Source: Lacrimispora xylanisolvens
GTDB taxonomy: Bacteria > Bacillota > Clostridia > Lachnospirales > Lachnospiraceae
Length of the DNA stretch: 64,000 bases
Direction of reading: 5' to 3'
Assembly: GCF_002934545.1 (NCBI RefSeq)
Contig: NZ_PTJA01000009.1
Location: 1 to 64,000, forward strand
The notes under the pieces are model-generated. The model was not told the origin of the DNA. It did not search any database and saw nothing but the letters and a program-made list of their open reading frames with translations. Positions 44,165 to 52,750 of this stretch are shown here, piece after piece. Position numbers and translations under genes: made by a program. Position 1 is the stretch's first letter, and every line of letters starts with the position of its first letter.

Positions 44165-45135
44165 CTGGAAGCATCTTTCTCAGATATATTGATTAAGTAT
44201 TGTTCCAGTTCCCTGTTCCACTCACTGTAGTTCTTATCATTTCGATGATCTGTGAGTGGATAGCGGGCAGCCAGATAAGTGCCTAAATACTTGCTTAACT
44301 TTTCGGCTCCGCTTGTATTTAAGTGATCACCTCCGTCTCTGCTGTCCTTATTCCAGTCTATCTTTATGTCCTTCGTAAAGAGATTTAAATCGAGAAACGG
44401 AACATTGTTTTTTATGGCATAATCATTGACTGTATTATGGCGGCTATAGTCCCAGTTTTTTGGGGAAGTAACCCCTACTAACAGCAAACTGATGTTTTTT
44501 TCTCTGCACAAATTTACAATTCTGTCTGTCCAAAATGTCACGGTCTGGTCTACTGACTCCCGTCCATCTGATTTAATCATGTATTCTCCGCCCTGATAAG
44601 GCGTCACTTTCTTACTATGATAATACCCTTTCATAACGTCTTTTTGGTCAAAGTCCTGCTTCGGGCTGAAGTCTCGGGCTGTGAGTGATTTCCACCTGTC
44701 ATGATACTTAAAAACTGGCAGATAATACTGGGACATATATTCCAGTGCATGATCGATTTCCGTTGGAACGCTCCGGTTGTGATAAAATAAATCTGTTTCC
44801 AAAATTACAAGCTTGGGATTTTGCCGTTTTAACGCATTTTTAAGCATATAATAGGCTTCCGCAGAGCGCTGTCCGGACTGGCTGCAGACAAAGGATGTAA
44901 TTCCACGTTCTTTCCACATTACCATGGGCGAGATTCCGGAATATCCCTCACTATCGCCCACAACAATCACATCCAGCGAATTTGCAGGTTCTGCCAGAAT
45001 ACCATATGCATGACTATCCCTGTTTAAAATCCCATCTTTCACTGTATTGCGTTTCGGTACAAACAAAATTGAACACTGAATTAATAATAGGAGAAGAATC
45101 CCCCAGAATCCGACAATTTTTCCAAAGTTTCTCAT
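44161..45135 (-). CDS. SGNH/GDSL-type hydrolase, membrane anchored
   Basis: 324 aa. A single N-terminal membrane anchor (about residues 7-26) then an extracytoplasmic SGNH-like domain: block I VVGDSEGYSG with the candidate serine, and GGDHLNTSG with the candidate Asp/His pair near residue 285. DltD- and AlgX/AlgJ-type proteins acting on cell-surface polymers have this form. It might add or remove acyl groups on a surface glycan; no partner gene is nearby. Confidence 0.78.
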   Translation of the reverse strand: MRNFGKIVGFWGILLLLLIQCSILFVPKRNTVKDGILNRDSHAYGILAEPANSLDVIVVGDSEGYSGISPMVMWKERGITSFVCSQSGQRSAEAYYMLKNALKRQNPKLVILETDLFYHNRSVPTEIDHALEYMSQYYLPVFKYHDRWKSLTARDFSPKQDFDQKDVMKGYYHSKKVTPYQGGEYMIKSDGRESVDQTVTFWTDRIVNLCREKNISLLLVGVTSPKNWDYSRHNTVNDYAIKNNVPFLDLNLFTKDIKIDWNKDSRDGGDHLNTSGAEKLSKYLGTYLAARYPLTDHRNDKNYSEWNRELEQYLINISEKDASS

Positions 45136-45254
45136 TTTGGCTCCACTTTTCCTTTAATAACTAAAATAGATGAACAATCATCCCAAACTTCATTATACTA
45201 ACTTTGTAAAAAAAATCAGCTAAATAAATCTTAACATTTCTGAAGATTATTATA

Positions 45255-47030
45255 TCAACCGCACTGATCTGCGAACTGACTGTTATATAATTGCTGGTAA
45301 AATCCTTTTTTCAACAGCAGTTCTTCATGAGTTCCCTGTTCGATAATTGTTCCCTGATTCATCACCAGTATGCAGTCTGCATCCCGAATTGTGGAAAGCC
45401 GGTGGGCAATAATAAAACTGGTTCTTCCTTTCATCAGATGATCCATGGCTTTTTGTATCTCCAGCTCTGTCAGGGTATCAACACTGGAAGTGGCTTCATC
45501 CAGGATCAGAAGAGGGGGATTGGCCAGAATCACTCTGGCTATGGTTAAAAGCTGTCTCTGCCCCTGGGATAAATTACTTCCCTCTTCTTCCAGAATCGTA
45601 TCATACCCCTCCGGCATAGTCCGGATAAAATGATCCACTCTGGCCGCTTTGGCAGCCGCAATTATTTCTTCTTTATCAGCATCAAGAACACTGTAGGCAA
45701 TGTTATCCCTGATTGTACCGCCAAACAGCCAGGTATCCTGAAGCACCATACCAAACTGTTTTCTTAATTCTGATCGGTTTAAGTCCTTTATATTGATTCC
45801 GTCCAGTGTGATCGAACCGCCATTGGTCTCATAGAAACGCATGAGAAGATTGACCAGAGTCGTCTTACCTGCACCAGTAGGACCCACAATTGCCACCTTA
45901 TCTCCCGCCTTTAAGTGAAGGTTTACATCCTGCATCAGAATTGAATCTTCCTGATAGCCGAATCTCACATGGTTAAAATCAATGTCACCCTTAATATTCT
46001 CTGTTTTTTCCTGTCCTGCTTTATCAGGAATTTCTTCTTCCATATCCATGATCTCAAAAAAACGTTCTGAGGAAGCAACGGCGGACTGCATCACATTCAT
46101 GATATGAGCACATTCAATAATCGGCTCAGAGGAACGATCAAAATACTGGACAAATGCCTGTACAGTACCAATGGAAAGCTTTCCCTGAATAATATACAGG
46201 CCACTCATTACCGCAATGAAAATATATCCAAAGCTGCTGATAAAACGTACCACAGGTGCCACAATATAGGTGGATACCTGAGCCCTGTGGCTGTCTTCAC
46301 ACAACTCGCTGTTTATACGGTCAAAATCCCCAATTGCTGTTTTCTCATGTCCAAACGCCTTAATGACCAGCTGACCTGTAAAAGACTCTTCTATGTTGGC
46401 GTTCATATGCCCAAGTGATGCCTGATATTTTGAAAAATTGTTTCTGGATCTGGTGGTAATCCAGGATGTCAGAATTGCTGCAGCTCCTGCAACGGCAAGG
46501 GAGACAACGGTAAGCAGAGGACTGATCAGAAGCATCATAATCACTGCACCTGCGACGGTCAAAAGCGCGGTGATTAACTGCCCGGCTCCCTCCCTGAGTA
46601 CTTCCACCACCTTTTCAATATCATTGGTTGTCCGGCTTAGCACTTCTCCCTTTTCGGTGGCGTCATAAAATCCCAGAGGAACACGGCCAAGCTTTCTGCT
46701 TAAATCATTTCTCATCTGAAGTCCTGCAGTCTCAGATACGGATGACATAATGTACTGCTCCACATATTTCAATATAAAATTTATCAGATAAAGAATCATC
46801 AAACAGCCAACATAACTGCCCACTGTCTGAACATTGACGTGGAATCGTGTTCCATGTACAGCCGCTTCCTGGATACCCATAAAAATATGGTCAATTGCTT
46901 TTGCCAGTACAAACGGTGCCGCCAGGGCGGCCAGCGTACTAAGAAGGATGGAAGCCAGTACAGCACTCATTCTTCCTTTCTGTCCCCCAAATAAATACAA
47001 TACTAACCGTTTTCCAGTATTCTTTTTCAT
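45255..47030 (-). CDS. ABC exporter half-transporter (multidrug type), subunit B
   Basis: 591 aa. Six-helix exporter membrane domain (about 1-330) and nucleotide-binding domain with Walker A GPTGAGKTT, signature LSQGQRQLL, Walker B LLILDEATSSVD and H-loop IAHRLST. The catalytic glutamate is present. It pairs with the subunit encoded two bases upstream to form a heterodimer of the BmrCD/LmrCD/TM287-288 kind. Controlled by the MerR-type promoter. Confidence 0.93.
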   Translation of the reverse strand: MKKNTGKRLVLYLFGGQKGRMSAVLASILLSTLAALAAPFVLAKAIDHIFMGIQEAAVHGTRFHVNVQTVGSYVGCLMILYLINFILKYVEQYIMSSVSETAGLQMRNDLSRKLGRVPLGFYDATEKGEVLSRTTNDIEKVVEVLREGAGQLITALLTVAGAVIMMLLISPLLTVVSLAVAGAAAILTSWITTRSRNNFSKYQASLGHMNANIEESFTGQLVIKAFGHEKTAIGDFDRINSELCEDSHRAQVSTYIVAPVVRFISSFGYIFIAVMSGLYIIQGKLSIGTVQAFVQYFDRSSEPIIECAHIMNVMQSAVASSERFFEIMDMEEEIPDKAGQEKTENIKGDIDFNHVRFGYQEDSILMQDVNLHLKAGDKVAIVGPTGAGKTTLVNLLMRFYETNGGSITLDGINIKDLNRSELRKQFGMVLQDTWLFGGTIRDNIAYSVLDADKEEIIAAAKAARVDHFIRTMPEGYDTILEEEGSNLSQGQRQLLTIARVILANPPLLILDEATSSVDTLTELEIQKAMDHLMKGRTSFIIAHRLSTIRDADCILVMNQGTIIEQGTHEELLLKKGFYQQLYNSQFADQCG

Positions 47031-47032
47031 AA

Positions 47033-48790
47033 TTATACCACTTCCTTTTTAAGCTGCGACTCACTTAACTGGGATACCGCAATCTGTTTATATGCAAGGC
47101 AGCTCTTCATCAGCTCCTGATGGGTACCAACTCCTGCAATTTCTCCCTGATCAAGAACAATAATTCTGTCTGCATCAAGAATGGAGCTTACCCGCTGTGC
47201 AACAATGATAAGTGAAGCCTCTTTATTTTTAATTTCCTGCCGCAGAGCTTTCCTGAGTAATGCATCCGTTTTATAGTCAAGAGCAGAAAAACTATCATCA
47301 AATACATAAATTTCCGGTTTGCGTACCAGTGCTCTGGCAATTGCAATACGCTGCTTCTGGCCTCCTGAGAGGTTGGTTCCTCCCTGAGCTACGAAAGAAT
47401 CATATCCCTTTTCCATGGAAGATATGAAGGTATGAGCCTGGGCTGTTTTTGCAGCCTGAATTATTTCCGTATCAGAGGCATCTTCTTTTCCGTAACGGAT
47501 ATTACTTGCAATTGTTCCACGGAAAAGAAAGGTTTTCTGAGGAATAAAACCAATCCTGGATCTTAACTCCTTTTGAGACAGGTTTCTGATATCAACACCG
47601 TCAATTAAAATCTCACCCTCATCTACATCAAAAAACCGGGGAATTAAATTTGCAATGGTGGATTTTCCTGATCCTGTGCCGCCGATAATGGCAGTAGTTT
47701 CTCCTGCCTTTGAGATAAAGGAAATCTTATTTAATACAGCCTCTTCTGCATTGGCGTAACGAAATGAAACATTACGGAATTCAAGCTGTGCCCGAATGGG
47801 AGTCTGGGCGCTGTCTTGCGCCAAAGCGTTCTTCTTATCCTGTATCTCCGGCTCTAAATCCAATACTTCACTAAGTCTTTCTCCACAGGACTGTGCCCGG
47901 GGTATTTCCATGAATACCAGTATTGCCATAGTCACTGTAAACAGAATGATGGTGAGATATTCAATCAGTGCGAAAATGCTGCCGATTTGCATCATCCCCT
48001 CAGAGACCTTCACTCCGCCGAATAACAGAATACAGATAATCCCAAGGTTAGTTAACAATGTAAGAGTGGGTAAAAGAACAGCAAATATTTTATTGGTCTC
48101 AATTGCAATGTCACAATAATCCTTACAGGAACTGCCAAAACGATCTTCTTCATATTTCTCCCTGTGGAATGCCCGGATCACCCGGACACCAGAAATTATT
48201 TCCCGAAGTATCCTTGTCAGATTATCCATTTTCACCTGCAGCTGGCGAAACAGAGGGATCGCCTTACTTCCTATGGAAAAAGCAATTCCGCCTGTTATTC
48301 CAATGATTGCCGCCATTACCAATCCCATAGTTGCATTGGTGCGAAACGCCAGTACCAGACCTACCACAGCCATGATGGGCGCAGGAAGAAGCATCTGCAA
48401 TATCATCATGAAAGACCGCTGAATTATGGTAATATCGTTGGTACAGCGGGTGATCAGGGAAGCTGATCCAAATTTCTGATAATCGCTCATGGAATACTCC
48501 TGGGCTTTTACAAAAACTGCCCGGCGTAAGTCTCTGGCAAAACTTGAGGTGACTTTTGATGCAAATACCGCTGATGCAATATAAGTTACACCACTTAAGA
48601 CGGCGACCAGTAGCATCAGACCTCCCATTTTGTAAACATAGGGCATATCACCCATTAAAGCTCCCTTATTTATGATCTTTGCAAATACTCCCGGCAGATA
48701 CAATACACAGATATTGTTCATTAAGGTAAAAAGTACAGCACACACCGCTGTCCACTTATAAGGCTTCATCAAATGTAATAATTTTTTCAT
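47033..48790 (-). CDS. ABC exporter half-transporter (multidrug type), subunit A
   Basis: 585 aa. Exporter membrane domain and nucleotide-binding domain with Walker A GGTGSGKST, signature LSGGQKQRI, and Walker B IYVFDDSFSALD. The catalytic Glu is replaced by Asp, the mark of the degenerate-site subunit of heterodimeric exporters. First gene after the MerR-controlled promoter; substrate probably a cationic or amphiphilic drug. Confidence 0.93.
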   Translation of the reverse strand: MKKLLHLMKPYKWTAVCAVLFTLMNNICVLYLPGVFAKIINKGALMGDMPYVYKMGGLMLLVAVLSGVTYIASAVFASKVTSSFARDLRRAVFVKAQEYSMSDYQKFGSASLITRCTNDITIIQRSFMMILQMLLPAPIMAVVGLVLAFRTNATMGLVMAAIIGITGGIAFSIGSKAIPLFRQLQVKMDNLTRILREIISGVRVIRAFHREKYEEDRFGSSCKDYCDIAIETNKIFAVLLPTLTLLTNLGIICILLFGGVKVSEGMMQIGSIFALIEYLTIILFTVTMAILVFMEIPRAQSCGERLSEVLDLEPEIQDKKNALAQDSAQTPIRAQLEFRNVSFRYANAEEAVLNKISFISKAGETTAIIGGTGSGKSTIANLIPRFFDVDEGEILIDGVDIRNLSQKELRSRIGFIPQKTFLFRGTIASNIRYGKEDASDTEIIQAAKTAQAHTFISSMEKGYDSFVAQGGTNLSGGQKQRIAIARALVRKPEIYVFDDSFSALDYKTDALLRKALRQEIKNKEASLIIVAQRVSSILDADRIIVLDQGEIAGVGTHQELMKSCLAYKQIAVSQLSESQLKKEVV

Positions 48791-48838
48791 ATAAACTCCT
48801 GCTTTCCCTTAAACTTTCATCATCTAACGTTCACGTCA

Positions 48839-48870
48839 TTGACAAATTCCTTATCGTGTGACATTATAAC
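48839..48870 (+). promoter_or_regulatory. Candidate promoter of the merR-type gene
   Basis: TTGACA (48839-48844) and TATAAC (48865-48870) on the plus strand with a 20-base spacer, overlapping the divergent exporter promoter and the dyad. The long spacing suggests it too depends on the regulator. Confidence 0.4.
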
Positions 48871-48882
48871 GTATAGTGTAAC
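48858..48882. promoter_or_regulatory. MerR-type operator dyad
   Basis: A 25-base dyad: arms GTGACATTATA and TATAGTGTAAC around a 3-base centre, 9 of 11 positions symmetric. It covers the -10 box and most of the 19-base spacer of the exporter promoter, the position used by MerR-family activators. Confidence 0.82.
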
Positions 48883-48893
48883 CCGATAGTCAA
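48863..48893 (-). promoter_or_regulatory. Exporter promoter with 19-base spacer
   Basis: TTGACT (48888-48893) and perfect TATAAT (48863-48868) on the minus strand, separated by 19 bases. Over-long spacers are the defining feature of MerR-activated promoters. Confidence 0.85.
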
Positions 48894-48907
48894 GAGGAGA
48901 AATAAAA

Positions 48908-49732
48908 ATGATTCATGAGCAATATCTGACCACCAGTGAATTCGCCAAAGCCTGCGGAGTAACGAAGCATACGCTGTTTCACTATGATGAAATCGGCATT
49001 CTGAAACCAGAATATGTGAATGAGAAAGGCTACCGTTTCTATTCTTTAAAACAATTTGCAACATTTGACATTATTGAAGTACTGCAAAAAGCAGGGACTC
49101 CCCTGAGCGAAATCAAAGAATATTTAGAACATAAAAGTCCGGCACGGTTTCTTTCGGTTGTGGAAGAAAAAAGGAAACAACTGATATTAGAACAAAAGAA
49201 GTTGAAACGAATGGAGAAGCTGCTTCAAACCACCTATGATATGACGAAAAATGCGTTAAGTGTTATCTGTAATGTCCCTTATACAGAAAATCAGGAAGAG
49301 GATTATTTTATTGTAGCTCCTTTGTCCAGCAACGGTGCCGAAAATGAAGATATGAAAAAAATGGGGGAGCATTATGAATATTGTGCTGCTCATCAGATTG
49401 AGCTCACTTATCCATTTGGTACAATTACCGTAAAATCTGATTTAGAAAAAAAGATATATGACAGGCCCGCATACTTTTATAACAAACTAGGGAAAAAATG
49501 TACCGGAGAAAAAGTACACATAAAACCCAGAGGCAAATATGCTGTTATTAATCATAAGGGCCCATATGACACGCTGCCTAAATCCTATGAAATTCTGGCA
49601 GACTATATTAACAAATCTAATCTGCAGATTGCGGGAAATGCCTACGAACAGGAAATACTCAGTTATCTGGCTGCGGAAGATCCTTCCGAATATATCATAC
49701 AGATTGCCATTGAAGTTGTATCAAAAGATTAA
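48908..49732 (+). CDS. MerR-family regulator with GyrI-like effector domain (BmrR-like)
   Basis: 274 aa. N-terminal MerR winged helix ([38 protein letters not shown] shape, residues about 6-75), a coiled coil at about 80-120, and a GyrI/BmrR-like ligand-binding domain from about 155 to the end ([21 protein letters not shown]). Divergent from the exporter genes, it should twist the 19-base spacer and activate them when a drug binds. AGAGGAG precedes the start. Confidence 0.92.
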   Translation: MIHEQYLTTSEFAKACGVTKHTLFHYDEIGILKPEYVNEKGYRFYSLKQFATFDIIEVLQKAGTPLSEIKEYLEHKSPARFLSVVEEKRKQLILEQKKLKRMEKLLQTTYDMTKNALSVICNVPYTENQEEDYFIVAPLSSNGAENEDMKKMGEHYEYCAAHQIELTYPFGTITVKSDLEKKIYDRPAYFYNKLGKKCTGEKVHIKPRGKYAVINHKGPYDTLPKSYEILADYINKSNLQIAGNAYEQEILSYLAAEDPSEYIIQIAIEVVSKD

Positions 49733-49733
49733 A

Positions 49734-49782
49734 AGGAAAGGTGCCGCTCAATCGTTATTTTGCGACACCACCTTCTTTCATT
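49734..49782 (+). terminator. Terminator of the merR-type gene
   Basis: Imperfect stem AAGGAAAGGTGCCGC with GCGACACCACCTTCTTT, ending in a T-rich tract (TTTCATTATTCC), directly after the stop. Confidence 0.6.
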
Positions 49783-49812
49783 ATTCCTTCTATGTAACAA
49801 TCATTAATTTTA

Positions 49813-50304
49813 TTAACTGATACTTTCAATCATATGAATCATATCCGTTTTATCAATACCGACTTCTCCAGGAGTCACCGTAATAGAAAATATAAAATCC
49901 CCGTTGGTCCAGAGTGCATTGCTTACCTTGCCGCCATTTCCCTTAATTACAACTTCCAGGTCTCCAATCACGATTGTGCTTTTTTCGTCATATTCGTTAT
50001 AATCGCCGCTGATGTCCTCAATTTCTTTGCCTTTCTTAGCCTGACGGAAGGTAATTTCATTCTCACCATTCTTATATATAATCTGGACCAGATCACCCTT
50101 AATTGCCTGAATCACGTTCTCTGTATAGCCTTCTGGAATTTTATCCGGTGCTTTGACTTTAAAACCGGCAATTTTTTCTGCATCGTTTAATGTCTTGCAA
50201 TCCAAAAAGGGATTGGGGATCCTGGTGTTATCAGATTTTCTGGAACACGCGGTAAAAGACAAAACCATAATTACACATAAGATCATAGTAAATAACTTTT
50301 TCAT
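49813..50304 (-). CDS. DUF4367-like lipoprotein
   Basis: 163 aa from the ATG behind AAGGAAG (ten upstream codons rejected). Signal peptide with lipobox LSFTAC, then a domain with FKVKAPDKIPEGYT and IVIGDLEVVIKGNGGKVSNALWTNGDFIFSITV, the pattern of DUF4367 proteins found with anti-sigma factors. Function unknown. Convergent with the merR-type gene. Confidence 0.75.
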   Translation of the reverse strand: MKKLFTMILCVIMVLSFTACSRKSDNTRIPNPFLDCKTLNDAEKIAGFKVKAPDKIPEGYTENVIQAIKGDLVQIIYKNGENEITFRQAKKGKEIEDISGDYNEYDEKSTIVIGDLEVVIKGNGGKVSNALWTNGDFIFSITVTPGEVGIDKTDMIHMIESIS

Positions 50305-50444
50305 AATAAATTCTTCCTTTCTTGTCCGGGACACTCGTCCTCACAGTAACCTTTTTTCGGTTCTATACAGTATACAAATGAGAACTTAAAAATGTTGCAT
50401 AAATGGAAAATAAATTTCAGAATTATGCTCCTGTAACCAGACAA

Positions 50445-50481
50445 TGGATGACCGGGCCGTTAAGGTTTGGGTGGTCATCCA
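50445..50481. other. Inverted repeat between two lipoprotein genes
   Basis: TGGATGACC (50445-50453) and GGTCATCCA (50473-50481), perfect 9-base arms with a 19-base loop, no T run. Possibly a weak terminator for the upstream lipoprotein gene. The rest of 50305-50500 shows no gene. Confidence 0.45.
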
Positions 50482-50500
50482 CGGGGTCAGAACTAGTCAT

Positions 50501-51181
50501 TTAATCAATGAGAGAATAGATCTGGATACTTGACACTTTCTTATTCTTTATATGAAAATTCATTACATTTGCGTAATCTTCTTCCTCAAAGCGGAAATCA
50601 TCTTCCTCATTGCTCAATTCTCCGCCTATTAAATTGCCTTCGGGATAAGCTTCTTTCAATGTTTCAAAGCTATCCCCCACCTTGACGTTTCTCACGGTCG
50701 TATATTGGGAACCGGTTATTTCAATCTGATAAATATAGGACTTGTTATTTTCTCCTGCATCAATGGTTTTAATCACAAGATCTGGATAAAGGTACTGCTT
50801 TTCTGTCTTACCTGTGAGCTGATCCATGTTTAATCCATCTGAAGTAGAATAGGTGTGGGTTTTTGTGTCTTCTGCTTTTCCAAGCATTGCTTCCATCTTT
50901 TGGTCATCTGTAAAGTCCAGAAGGGTAATTGTTTTTCCATTGTAAATGAAGCCAAGCTCCTTTAACGATTCTTTTGTCGCATTTTCAGAATCACTGATAA
51001 CAGTGGATTGGGCTGCTGTGGAGGGAACTTTTGTGGGTTCGGTTTCGGTACTGGCTGATGCTTTTGCGGGAGCAGTTGTCTCATCTGGTGATTTTACTCT
51101 GTTCTTTCCGCAGCCGCTCAATGCACCCACACATAATACCATAAAACCGGTAATAATGGTTCTTTTTATAAACGTTTTCAT
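50501..51181 (-). CDS. Hypothetical lipoprotein
   Basis: 226 aa from the ATG behind AAAGGAG. Signal peptide with lipobox GALSGC, a Thr/Ser/Ala/Pro/Glu-rich linker (about 30-75), then about 150 residues of mixed sequence with GKTITLLDFTDDQKMEAMLGKAED and VRNVKVGDSFETLKEAYPEG. The latter recalls repeats in Firmicutes surface lipoproteins where a threshold-like fold is repeated. I do not recognise a named family. Anchored on the outer face of the membrane. Confidence 0.78.
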   Translation of the reverse strand: MKTFIKRTIITGFMVLCVGALSGCGKNRVKSPDETTAPAKASASTETEPTKVPSTAAQSTVISDSENATKESLKELGFIYNGKTITLLDFTDDQKMEAMLGKAEDTKTHTYSTSDGLNMDQLTGKTEKQYLYPDLVIKTIDAGENNKSYIYQIEITGSQYTTVRNVKVGDSFETLKEAYPEGNLIGGELSNEEDDFRFEEEDYANVMNFHIKNKKVSSIQIYSLID

Positions 51182-51272
51182 TGCTACTCCTTTCAATCAG
51201 TAAGTTCTTTTTCCACTTATTGTACCCGTTATTTCTGCTTATTAACAAAGATTTTTATCAATCGCTTTACAG

Positions 51273-51312
51273 AAAAAACTGCTGCAGTTAAGTACCGATC
51301 TGCAGCAGTTTT
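51273..51312 (-). terminator. Terminator of the GH43 operon
   Basis: 13-bp perfect stem (AAAACTGCTGCAG with CTGCAGCAGTTTT) with a T-rich minus-strand tail (TTTTTTCTG), 24 bases past the GH43 stop. Confidence 0.85.
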
Positions 51313-51335
51313 AGTCATTTAATTAATAATCTTAA

Positions 51336-52721
51336 TCACTCTAATGAGAAGGATAATAAACTTGCATTTCCGTTTCCTCTGTAAGTCAGATAAATTGCCT
51401 GTTTCCCTTCTTCCAGTTCCAAATCAGCAGAGTAATCTTCCCACACATTGGTGTACTTTATCTGTATCGTGGCAAGAATTCTTCCATCCCATTCATGTTT
51501 TACTTCAAAATACCCGCCTGCATAACCTCGGGTTGTAATGGTAATACGCTTACAATCTCCACAGTCAAAATATTTAAATCCAGCCGTAACTCCATCTGTT
51601 ATATTGGCAATGTATCCTGGCTCTTCGTCTCCATCTCTGCCATCCTGCATGATCTTTGGAATGGGGGCTTCCGCTTTTTGCTCCGTCTGAAATAAGTTAC
51701 ATGCCAGATAGGCACCATATGTTCCTTTCCCCGGCAGAATACCTCCCATACCGCTGGTTGTAATCTCCACCTGAGGGATCGTTCCGTCTTCCAGAATCGT
51801 AACAGGCTCTGCACAGCCCTGGCGGCTGTACCAGGTTCCATTGGTATGCCTGTGATAAAAAATATACCATTTTCCCAGAATTTCTACCAGGCTTCCGTGA
51901 TTGTTGGCTGCAAAAGCCGTGTGCATCCTGGCTGGTTTATATGTATCAATTCCCTCATCACAATTGCTGACAATCACTCCTCCATAAGTGAATCCTCTTA
52001 CCGGACTGTCACTGACTGCGTAGCAAAGTTCATGCATAGCTACGGAGGAATAGATAAAATAATAGGTGTTGCCTTTTTTCCTGATGGAAGGTGCTTCAAA
52101 AAATTCATGACCCTCAAAACCAGTACCTGCACTATAAGGTTTACTTGGTGCAATCACAACAGGTTCTTCCAAAACGGTTACCATATCATCTGCAAGCACC
52201 GTCACCATAGCGCCATATCTGGTGTCATCCTGGGGGCCGCAGAAACCACAATAGAGATAAATTTTATTATCTTCTCTTAATACTCCCGGGTCGAACTGTG
52301 GCTGGTCACCCGGCCGCTCTCCCAGACGCCCTCCACTGCGATCCTTCACATATCCGTAAAACTCATATCTGCCTGCCGGAGTATCACAAACTGCTACCGA
52401 TACTACCGGAACCTTGTCAAGGACATAGTAAAGATAATATCTGCCGTCAGATCCCACGACCACATCCGGCGCATACAGACACATTTTTCCCTCTTTGTTC
52501 ATGGGATCACTTGTTTTTGGATAAATCACGCCTTCATACCGCCAGTTTCCAAGATCATCCACTGGCGCTGACCAGCAGACGTAATCTCCCAGACAGAAAA
52601 CGTAACCATTAAAAAAATCATGGGAACCATAAACATACACTCTGTCCCCAAACACATATGGTTCCCCGTCGGGAATATATTCCCACGAGGGCAAATAGGG
52701 GTTCACTGCATATTTTTTCAT
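51336..52721 (-). CDS. Glycoside hydrolase family 43 (arabinofuranosidase/xylosidase type)
   Basis: 461 aa, no signal peptide. Five-bladed propeller at about 5-310 with the catalytic triad in place: D18 (IPDGEP), D144 (QFDPGV) and E209 (FFEAPS). Residues about 330-461 look like a CBM6-type beta-sandwich. It removes terminal arabinose or xylose from oligosaccharides. Last gene of the six-gene LacI-controlled operon; GGAGA precedes the start. The exact linkage cannot be assigned. Confidence 0.9.
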   Translation of the reverse strand: MKKYAVNPYLPSWEYIPDGEPYVFGDRVYVYGSHDFFNGYVFCLGDYVCWSAPVDDLGNWRYEGVIYPKTSDPMNKEGKMCLYAPDVVVGSDGRYYLYYVLDKVPVVSVAVCDTPAGRYEFYGYVKDRSGGRLGERPGDQPQFDPGVLREDNKIYLYCGFCGPQDDTRYGAMVTVLADDMVTVLEEPVVIAPSKPYSAGTGFEGHEFFEAPSIRKKGNTYYFIYSSVAMHELCYAVSDSPVRGFTYGGVIVSNCDEGIDTYKPARMHTAFAANNHGSLVEILGKWYIFYHRHTNGTWYSRQGCAEPVTILEDGTIPQVEITTSGMGGILPGKGTYGAYLACNLFQTEQKAEAPIPKIMQDGRDGDEEPGYIANITDGVTAGFKYFDCGDCKRITITTRGYAGGYFEVKHEWDGRILATIQIKYTNVWEDYSADLELEEGKQAIYLTYRGNGNASLLSFSLE

Positions 52722-52750
52722 CTTATCTCCATTTCTGCAATCACCTGTTG

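Noticed and set aside
44161-45135. Naming the SGNH protein dltD
   Set aside because: No dltA, dltB or dltC genes are adjacent and the similarity is limited to the general SGNH layout.
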